From contig WPIO01000069.1 in NCBI GenBank assembly GCA_009760855.2, forward strand, positions 1-64,000: a DNA stretch of 64,000 nucleotides, in the 5' to 3' direction. Below, in pieces: positions 56,139 to 64,000 of the stretch. The translations under genes and the position numbers were made by a program. The notes under the pieces are model-generated. The model ran no database searches. It was not told the DNA's origin and saw only the letters and a program-made list of their open reading frames with translations. Every line of letters begins with the position of its first letter. The stretch's first letter is position 1. The stretch comes from Cristatella mucedo (Eukaryota > Bryozoa > Phylactolaemata > Cristatellidae).

Positions 56139-56583
56139 TTGCTAAGGTTAGTTTCTTCAGCTTCAATCATCATGCCAAACACAATTACTGCTCCAAAGTT
56201 TAGTCCTAAATTTCTTCATAGGATAGAAAGCAATAGCACTCGTGGTGTACTTGCATATTTTAATACCTATTCATTCATCGCTAAAAAAAGATTTAAATTC
56301 AGCCGAAACTATTTAAGACTAGAAAAAGCTATTTATAAGAGATATAAAATTATATCATTGATTCTAATTATTTTTGCATCACTTGGTGGTAGGTTTGGCT
56401 TTATACCGGGTAATTAGTCTTTTTCCTGGTCAATATGTAAATATAACTCCGAGCAGCGGTGGTTTTACTATCGTAGGAGTACCTACGTGCAAGGCTTTAT
56501 CTAATCTCGATTCAACGGTTGTTACATTAGTACCAATCATTCCAGACGTAGCTAGTCAGATACGTTCAATCTCTCATAGTTAG
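56139..56583 (+). pseudogene. unknown ORF remnants in Maverick-like region
   Basis: An open stretch (56139-56417) is basic, with a hydrophobic segment ISLILIIFASLGG near its end. It is followed in an overlapping frame by one containing LFPGQYVNITPSSGGFTIVG. The second has beta-rich, small-residue character that would suit a structural protein, but no family was recognised. Confidence 0.3.
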
Positions 56584-57139
56584 CGTCTTAATTATTAACA
56601 TTACGGGAAATTTAGTATAGGAAATGAAACTGTACGCCTGCTGCTGCTACTACCACTGTGTCGGATGTAAAAAAATGCTAATGATGCGACTAGAGCTCAG
56701 AAACTAAAGCATTAAATTGATTGCTTAGTTAAATAAACTCATTCCTTGCGATGCTCAAATGCTCGCTTCTGACATCTCCGTCTTTAACAATACGTGCATG
56801 AAATGTTTTTGATCGCACAGCGTAAGACTAAGGCTCAGGATCTCATTCAGGATAGGAAGTTTAAAGTTACAGCTGATTTGGAGGCTAATGTTATGAATTA
56901 GATTGAAAGTAGGTTGGATCAGTATAGTGAGATTAGAGGTACATCATTTGGGTTGCAGACCAGATTCTGGCAGTACCACCACTCATTAGTGATGTTAAGC
57001 CTAATATCGAACCCATCAATCGAGATCAGGTCCACACAGTTCTGCCAAACATTGATACGGGTATGAGCACACGTCAGACGACCATGTCAGTGAGCAATGA
57101 GATAGGACTAGTCTTAATCGTTCCAGTAGAGACTGTTCC

Positions 57140-57617
57140 AGCAGAAACCACTGCTCTATGAATCCGGAGTCACTTTTTGCAGCACCTGCTTCTGAATTTG
57201 TGCCAGACGGAACGCTCCCATTTAAAATATCTACACAATAACATGGAGAATGAGCAACTTACCTCCTCTTCAAATCCTCACAAGGCCTGTGGATGCGAAC
57301 GCAATGACTGTTATTTTGCAGCCTCCAACGTTCCTATTTATGGGAGTGAAATTGGGAAGATTGGGGAACCTCGGTATTCGCTGATGGAATCTGTAAGGCT
57401 CATGTTTTAATGTTAGACGTTGCGAAAGACTTCATTGGACCTTTCATGGCAAGCATTTACTCAAATATTTGTGATGATAGCATGTTTGCAGAGATCATTA
57501 ACAATCCAAAATTGGAAAAAACAACGCAATGCGAAGTGCAGTATACGCTCAAAAAACAGATTGGCTAATAACTATAGCCGCTTAAAAATCCCGATGGTGT
57601 TTGTTCTCCGACTCTAG
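57140..57617 (+). pseudogene. unknown ORF remnants in Maverick-like region
   Basis: Overlapping open stretches change frame. One (57177-57410) reads Cys/Asn-rich, while another frame contains EFVPDGTLPFKIST, and 57415-57560 reads DVAKDFIGPFMASIYSNIC in yet another frame. They look like one decayed gene with frameshifts. Product not recognised. Confidence 0.25.
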
Positions 57618-57839
57618 TTAATCTTAGGGTCCTAGGAAATCGATTACCGAAGATCAGCCGTTGAGGATGTAGAGTATATGCTCAATGATTTTACAGCCTT
57701 CAGTGGCCTATTTTTCAGTAAAAGCATTCTTTTTTACAGTGACAACGTTGGTTGCAGTTTTAATTTAAATAATAATTTCATGGGCAAATAGTTTTATCGT
57801 GAGTTGATCAACTGATCACCTCAATTGATCGTAGGAAAA

Positions 57840-60800
57840 GTCTCCTAACTTACTAGTAATGGGCGAACCCAGTGTGATTCAGAAATCGGAAAGGCTGACG
57901 CTCAATATTGGCTCTGCCAGCATGTCTCCAGTTGGATCAGCTCGAAATTTAGGCGTCATGTTCGAAAGTATAATGTATCTCCGTCAGGAACTCCACAAAG
58001 TCATAAAGACCATGTGGGTGTTACGCAGGAGAGTTTTGTATAGCCCACTCACAGCCTAAGCGGCTTTCGGTACGCATTCGGTAGCCAACAGACTTCATCT
58101 CACGCAACAAAGAAATCATGGGAAGCATAGCAGAGTCAGGAGAGAAGTTGAGGTAGTGAGTAGCATGGCAGTAGCAGTTCAGGACCACTGAAAAAGATGT
58201 GCCATAATCGGCAGTTGCAGAATAGATGTCGTTGCGTAAGAATTGTGAAAATTGCTAATTCCACAGTTTAGGACCTGCAGAGCTAAAGCTTCTGTTGCCA
58301 ACTGTCTATAAGTGGAGGAATGGGAGAGCTAATTTATTGTCCATACAGGACCTGAGGGCGCAAACAGGCTGAAACTGATGCAGCAGTTCAGCTAGGTACG
58401 AAGGAGATAAGCCGTGGCGGGCCTTGTGGGTCAGCGTAAGAACTTTGCTCTGTATCCTTTGCTCAACCGGCAACCATCCTAGCTCTTCCAGCAAAGGTGA
58501 CACATGCTCAAACCGCTGGGACTTGAAGACCAGCCTTGCAGCCATATTCATAGTCCGCTGTAGTGGCATAATAGCTTTCTTTGGTAGCCCAGCCAAAAGG
58601 GAATTACAATAATCAAGCCGAGACAGAACTAAAGAGCTAGTTAAATTTTTTACAAGCCACTGTGGGAGACAGCTTCTAATCTTGGATAGGGATCGGATGT
58701 GATGGCTAGCTGTAGAGGCTGTCTTCTGAATGAAACTTTTGAAATTGAGGCAGCTGTCGAACACGACACCTAGATTACGAGCACGTGGTGAAGGTCCACA
58801 ATAGCATCACCTATTAGAACAGCAAAGCCTTTTAATCCAGCCACATAATTAGAGTGTCCTTTGAGCAGCAGTTCGGTTTTATCGTCATTTAACTTCAGGA
58901 AGTTTTCTGACATCCAGGATTGAATAGCGGCAAGGCAAGCATTCAGTTTATCAGTTGCTGCAGCAGATTCCGACGGTTTAAATGAAGAATACAACTGAGT
59001 ATCGTCAGCATAGAAGTGATATCATATTCCATGGGCCTTAATTACTTTTCCCAGAGGTTGTGTATACAGGGAGAACAGCAAGGGACCGAGTACAGACCCT
59101 TGAGGGACTCCACAGGTGACCCTTCTCATGTCTGAGACCTAACCCCCACACGACACGGATTGAACACGATCAGTCAAGTATGATTTAAACCACGCCAGTG
59201 CTTCGTCTGCCAGACCAATCGTTGTTCTCAGTCGTTCAAGCAGAACTTCGTTATCAATGGTGTCGAAGGCAGCAGACAGATCTAGCAGAGCTAGGGCAGT
59301 GACATTCCCGTCATCATTGCCACGTAGAATATCATTGTTAACACGGAGGAGAGCAGTTTCAGTAGAGTGCTGCCCCTTGAACCCTGATTGAAATGTTTCT
59401 GACATTCCATTATTTTCAATATGTTCAACTAGCTGCTTAGCAACAATTTTTCCAAGAATCTTTGATAAGAACGGAAGAAGGAAAACTGGACGATAGCTTG
59501 CTAGGACCGCTGTGTCTAATCCAGGCTTTTTAAGAATCGGTCTAACGATTGCCGATTTGAAGGACTTGGGGACGACCACTTTTCCCAAAGAAGCATTAAA
59601 AATCTTGCTTATGGCAGGGCTAAGTTGGTCTGCAAGTGAAGACCACAGAGATGAAGGTATAGGGTCTTCAGGAGACGAGCTCTTTTTGATAGACCTTTTT
59701 AAGGCAGCCACATCACAGGCAGAAACATCGGAGAACCTTTTAAGAAAGGTCACAGGTTGAGGAACGGCGATTGCTTTGTCGGAGGGGGCTTAATGGAGGC
59801 ATGAATGTGCTCAATTTGTTCAGTAAAGAAGGCTGAAAACTTTTAGGCTGAGCCCTTAATATCAGGGGAGTCAGACCTTACAACATTGGCCAGTATATGG
59901 TTTACTCTCTTATAAATCTGTTTAGTGTCCGACTGGCAGGAGTTCAGTCTTCTAATGAAAAAAAGCCCTGGTTTTTTTAAGCTTTCGGGTGTAAACTCGA
60001 AGGAAGTCTTTAAAATTGACTAGGTCTGCCTCAGACCCTGATTTCTTGAAACAAAGTTCCAGCCTGCGCTTAACACTGCGCATCTTAAGGAGTTCTCGTT
60101 AGACGACCACATCAGCTCCACAGTCAAGTCTGCGAACTTTCAGCAACATAACATTGCTAAAATTTGGGCTTGTTTAGCTAAGGATACCACGTCTAAGGTG
60201 GTCCGTGCATTTGTAACAACCCGTCTTGATTTCTCTAAATCACTGCTTGCTGGCCTACCGGCACGTGCAATCAGGTTATTACAGCTGGTGTGAACCTCCG
60301 CATCTAGGCTTGTCTGTCGTGAGCGTCGAAGTTGCCACAACACACCACTTCTCGCCAACCTGCACTGGCTACCAGTCAAGCAACGGATTGACTTCAAGGT
60401 TTTGTCGTTCACTTGTAGGTCACTTCATTATTTGGCTCCAGCCTATCTCTCTGATCTACTCCCCCACCAGGCCAAGCATCGCACCACCTGCTTTTCGGAA
60501 TCCAACAGTCTAGAAATACCTCGTACAAACCTTAAATCCTTTGGAGACAGTGCATTTAGTTCGTATGCTCCCAAAGCCTGGAACTCCGTCCCGACTTGCA
60601 TCACAAGATCCCCCTGACATGACCACATTTGAAAAGAACTTAAAAACGTGCCTATTTAGGACAGCATTTAGTGGGTTCCTGTGATTTGTCCAGGATGTGC
60701 TTATGCGTGCTGACGCTGTGCATGCTGCCACCAACCACATTTGCATGCTGACCCTGTGCACGTCACCCCTAACCATGTTATTCATGCTGTTTATCAACCA

Positions 60801-60910
60801 TGATATTACTCACCATTATATTTCGCTTCCCTTTGCAGCAAATGTAAAGCGCCTTGAAAGAGATTGAGTTCACTGAAGGTGCTTTATCAAGTGCGTTACT
60901 GTCATTTTAT
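57840..60910 (+). mobile_element. LINE A split by LINE B
   Basis: 57840-57968 reads LLVMGEPSVIQKSERLTLNI and on. 60090-60910 resumes at the next codons (LDDHISSTVK-like), continues through DLLPHQAKHRTTCFSESNSL, and ends in the tail (AAGCGCCTTGAAAGAGATTG). LINE B fills 57969-60089. Confidence 0.88.
57969..60089 (-). mobile_element. LINE B (CR1/L2-like), longest copy
   Basis: Read on the minus strand: pre-RT linker (about 60.07-59.76 kb), RT with LLDLSAAFDTIDNEVLLERL (59.26 kb) and intact FYADDTQLY (59001-59018), NDDKTELLLKG, a long C-terminal ORF (58764-58306: DYCNSLLAGLPKKAIMPLQR, GWLPVEQRIQSKVLTLTHKA) and the 3' end at GTATAATG (57969). A few frameshifts and stops (58765-58995, 59140, 58305) break it. 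It is distinct from LINE A at about half of the residues. Confidence 0.9.
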
Positions 60911-60924
60911 TATTACTGCGGTTC

Positions 60925-61112
60925 ATTCTCAAAGGCAAGAGAACTATCAGTGTTAATATCGATAACACTGATAATTCAGATCTAATGGAACCGAAGCGTA
61001 CCAAATTGAGAAACGTATCCGATCTAAAGTTGTGTGAACCTGCTTGTAAACTTGCTACCCATCCTAATCAACCCGAGTTCGTTCTTAAAGATGCTAAAAC
61101 ACAGGTGCAATG
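60925..61112 (+). pseudogene. unknown ORF remnant in Maverick-like region
   Basis: An open, AT-rich stretch directly after the LINE A tail reads polar sequence such as NTDNSDLMEPKRTKLRNVSD and ends at TGA near 61111. It resumes the element's composition after the nested LINEs. No domain recognised. Confidence 0.25.
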
Positions 61113-61337
61113 ATATCAGGAAAAACACTGTTAAAACTTTGACTATAAAATAAAACAAATTAAAATAATTTAAAACCTGCTAAAGTCAATCGTTTCTTTA
61201 CACTTTTTCTTGATATAGATGTTCTTTCAGCAAATCCAAACTTATCTTGCGATTGGTATTTTTCTTCTTTTCCATTTGTAAACACACTTCTAAAGTGTCG
61301 TATTCCCAAATTTTTAGCGTAAAGCATTTTATATACA

Positions 61338-61754
61338 TCAGTTAACTTGTTTTAACAGATTTGTAACAGCTATGATGAATTCTCTAAACTCTTTAAAAAC
61401 CAGGTCCCGCTTTCTTTTCATAATTCCAATCTGATCCTTCCCTTTTTCATAGCGCATGTCAGAATTGTTTTTAGTTTCTATAGATTTCACCAGCTTCAAA
61501 AAATCTTCTTCAAGCTTTTCTGGAAGTGAAACCGTATTACGCTTAAAATCCGAAGTTGTATTTCTTATATTTCTGCTACTAATAGCTAGAGCTCTTTTCA
61601 TATCTGGATTATAGTCTAATTCTCTCTCAAAATCTGAACCCCAACTTCTTAGAGTCGTGAATTGAGTTTCTTTTCGACCCATACGTAACGCATTTACCCA
61701 TGAGCGTGCCGCAAGGTCCTCGCGGAGTTGCAATAACTTCGTAGCGTTCACCAA
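61338..61754 (-). CDS. hypothetical 138-residue protein, opposite strand to the polymerase
   Basis: This is the longest intact ORF of the AT-rich terminal region. It begins MVNATKLLQLREDLAARSWV and continues as a charged, helix-rich protein (KRALAISSRNIRN; KLEEDFLKLVKSIETK), ending LLKQVN. The opening VNATKLL loosely recalls KilA-N domains of large DNA viruses, but the rest does not confirm it. No stop or frameshift occurs, unlike the neighbours. A second open stretch on the same strand lies downstream (about 61180-61330). Confidence 0.4.
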   Translation of the reverse strand: MVNATKLLQLREDLAARSWVNALRMGRKETQFTTLRSWGSDFERELDYNPDMKRALAISSRNIRNTTSDFKRNTVSLPEKLEEDFLKLVKSIETKNNSDMRYEKGKDQIGIMKRKRDLVFKEFREFIIAVTNLLKQVN

Positions 61755-61999
61755 CCATTTATATGTGTCTTTTACACTTGACGCAATACATATTCTTCCA
61801 TATAATTAGTTAAGCTTTTACAGAACATGAGTGTGAATATGAGACCTGTCAATTTTGGACAGGATTCTCACGCGGAAAAATTGGATCCTCTACCTAGCAT
61901 TCGAATACGCAGTCTGGTCATAGGACTTTCTGTATGTGGTGAAATGCAACTTTTGTGCCTCTGAGTATTCCTTCCTACAGAAGGTGGAAAGCCTCCTTT

Positions 62000-62740
62000 A
62001 AATTTTGATCAATGTTACACCCGCGTTAGCAGTCTAGACCAAGATTTGTACAAAATGATTAAACAAATGACAGATAAGAAAGCTAAAGGTAGATTCAAGT
62101 GGATTGACGTAATCGAAAACTTGCCTAGAGCTTTTCAAAATCTGATAAAGGCTTGCAAATCTTGCATAATTTGATGGCTGAAGATAAAACGCCTATTTTG
62201 GAATACTTTACGAGAGGCAGATCTATGAAGCTAAACACATTCTATCTGCCTCAAGGAGTTATTTGAATACCCAGATAGGAAATTGGAAACGATGCGAGTC
62301 TCATTATCACGTTTAATGAATGAAAGTGATCTACAATACATACGCGGTACGTATGGTGACGTTGTAGAAACCACGAAGTATATATAAGTTGGTTAATAAT
62401 AGCACGATCAACAGATACAATTACTTCGTTATCGACCTCACACAAGAAGATTCCGACTGAAACTTTTGGAGTGTATATCCATATAGTAATTATCAATCAC
62501 TCTGAAATCTCATTGAATAGAAGGTGAGTAACATCGGAAAGGAGTTTAAAGAAATAGAGAAATAGTTGAACGATGTGAAGAGAATTAATAATGCTAGACT
62601 TCAGGATGATGAAGTAAAGGTGCAAGCGTTAAGAGATGAAATCCAAAGAAACAAATTGGCTAAATCATCTCAGGGCGCTATATCAAATGAATTGCTATTT
62701 AGTATTGTTATCGTTAACTTGGTATAAACGAGCTGTCGAA
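62000..62740 (+). pseudogene. unknown ORF remnants in Maverick-like region
   Basis: Open stretches in shifting frames are seen: DLYKMIKQMTDKKAKGRFKW (about 62040-62100), YLPQGVI and ASLIITFNE (about 62.24-62.32 kb), STINRYNYFVIDLTQ (about 62.40-62.45 kb), and a coiled-coil-like EFKEIEK/VKRINNARLQDDEVKVQ (62.54-62.66 kb). The composition matches the polymerase region. No family was assigned. Confidence 0.3.
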
Positions 62741-62876
62741 ATTGCAACCGAGTATCGGGCTTCTGGTACCAGTGATTTATTTTTATATACAGGCTCGTAG
62801 GTTTGGTTCAATCAAACCTTCGCTTGCAACTAGAACTCATTAGATTGAAGCTCCTGGTACAGACGTCATCAGAACG

Positions 62877-63365
62877 TTAATGAAAGCGACTCACAAAGTC
62901 GGAAACGGGAATATAGATGCAGCTGTAAATGTCAATAATGCTTCTATGACGAATGCACTTAATGAAGAAACGAGAAATATGTTGAGAGAATTTAGAAAAA
63001 TCACTGGTCAAGTTCATGGAGTCAATTCTAGTACTGGCACTTGTAAAGTAAGGTCTACCGCGACCGTCTGAGAAAGTAAACTGGCGGATGATTTTCCTGC
63101 TGGAAAATAGACAATTTGTTGGAAATTTGGACGAAAATTGGAATACAAGATTTATTAATGATGTATAAAAGTAATGACGATATCGCTCACCTACAAAAAG
63201 CCTATTCACTTGAAAGTAAAGCAAAAGGTGAGAGGAACAAAGAACTTGCCAATGGAATCTGATCCATCATTAGCTCTCAAGGCGGTAACAATACGCTTTA
63301 CGACGAACCAATCACATCCACACCTCATAGAATAGGTGTAGATACCACGTCTATGTATTTAAAAA
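62877..63365 (+). pseudogene. unknown gene remnant with Asn/Thr-rich then helical part
   Basis: 62880-63071 is open (MKATHKVGNGNIDAAVNVNN and on). In other frames, DIAHLQKAYSLESKAKGERN and SSQGGNNTLYDEPITSTPHR continue to a TAA at about 63369. The order suggests one decayed gene of at least 160 codons on the + strand. Not recognised. Confidence 0.35.
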
Positions 63366-63511
63366 ATTAAAAAGCTGTAAACGTTTTAATAATTGTATGG
63401 ATGAAAGAACTTGCTGCTGGAAATATAGGGGCTGTCAATTCATTTTTTCTGTAGTAGATTACTTTGGTGAGGTCAGAAAAGTTGTATAGAATATATAGCA
63501 GATATAAGTAG

Positions 63512-63766
63512 ATGCCTGTATCAGTTATCACAAAGAGTATGAGCGCGATTGAAAGAATGGTAGGCGAAATGCTCAATGATAGGAATACGGTAACTAGAAG
63601 GTTCATAGTATCGCTGTCTGGTAAAAGATCAACCATTTCCACAACTTTTAGTTTACCTATTAAGACAACTGATTCAGCAAAGATTACTCTGAAAAAATTG
63701 TCAGGACATAAATATTATAGGAATACAACTGACGGTAATAATACTTTCAGGTATAGATTTTACTAG
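63512..63766 (+). pseudogene. unknown ORF remnant, possible structural protein of the element
   Basis: An 84-codon open stretch (MPVSVITKSMSAIERMVGEM and on) is Ser/Thr-rich, with an alternating pattern typical of beta structure (STTFSLPIKTTDSAKITLKK). Sequence similar in character continues in other frames to the end of the window, so the gene is probably truncated there. Assignment to a capsid-type protein would be a guess. Confidence 0.3.
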
Positions 63767-64000
63767 GGAATTTGAGCGAGTTTTAATGTTGAGGCCCGGT
63801 AACTATTCATCGTTATAGAGTTGAGGATGGTCGACAGGAGTGACAGATACTATAAATAAGAGACTCGTGCAAATTGGAAGCAGTGAGAAATTAAAAGTTG
63901 GTACTTATACCGCAATGGTGAAAGAATGGATCAGTCCTCCACGTGGAAGCACTTACTTAGCAAGTAAATGAAATATTAATCCAATTTTAGGATTCACAGC

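Overview
The window is nuclear DNA of an animal, almost certainly an invertebrate. This rests on spliced genes with GT-AG introns of up to about 15 kb, a CXXC1/CFP1 orthologue, CR1/L2-like LINEs, tRNA-derived SINEs, Tc1/mariner and hAT transposons, and a decayed Maverick/Polinton-type element. The sequence alone does not place it in a phylum.

From 1.3 to 46.3 kb, one gene runs along the + strand: CXXC1 (CFP1, homologous to yeast Spp1), the CpG-binding and H3K4me3-reading subunit of SET1/COMPASS histone methyltransferase. Nine well-supported exons carry, in order, the second half of the PHD finger, an acidic/serine-rich linker, the CXXC zinc finger split over two exons, a Cys-rich segment, a coiled coil, the Set1-interaction region and a poly-Ala C-terminus with a stop and a poly(A) signal. 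The 5' exon(s) lie upstream of the window. The acidic/basic middle of the protein, between 12.1 and 31.1 kb, is only tentatively placed.

Inside that large CXXC1 intron, on the opposite strand (22.1-23.7 kb), sits an intronless, GC-rich gene for a secreted GH5 endoglycoceramidase-like glycosidase with both catalytic glutamates intact. It is the only full-length uninterrupted protein gene in the window. A tRNA-Asp(GTC)-like gene lies 34 bp upstream of the coiled-coil exon.

Most other sequence is transposon-derived. LINE family A has ATT-type tails and LINE family B has a (TAATG/ACATT)-type tail; both are 5'-truncated and mostly decayed. Two tRNA-derived SINE families are present, and SINE2 shares its 3' tail with LINE A. 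There are also two short hAT elements with target-site duplications, two Tc1 remnants and a 401-bp probable solo LTR. Many are nested, which gives a relative order of insertion. Simple repeats (CT, TA, CA, GTAT, CAG) are common.

From about 51.8 kb to the end, base composition becomes AT-rich and the coding remnants change character. A protein-primed family B DNA polymerase of the Maverick/Polinton type can be followed for about 3.7 kb through stops and frameshifts. It is interrupted by a SINE and by a LINE that itself holds the solo LTR. A second LINE A, split by LINE B, lies at 57.8-60.9 kb. Flanking AT-rich ORF remnants are probably the rest of the element, but I do not recognise their products, and the element runs off the end of the window.
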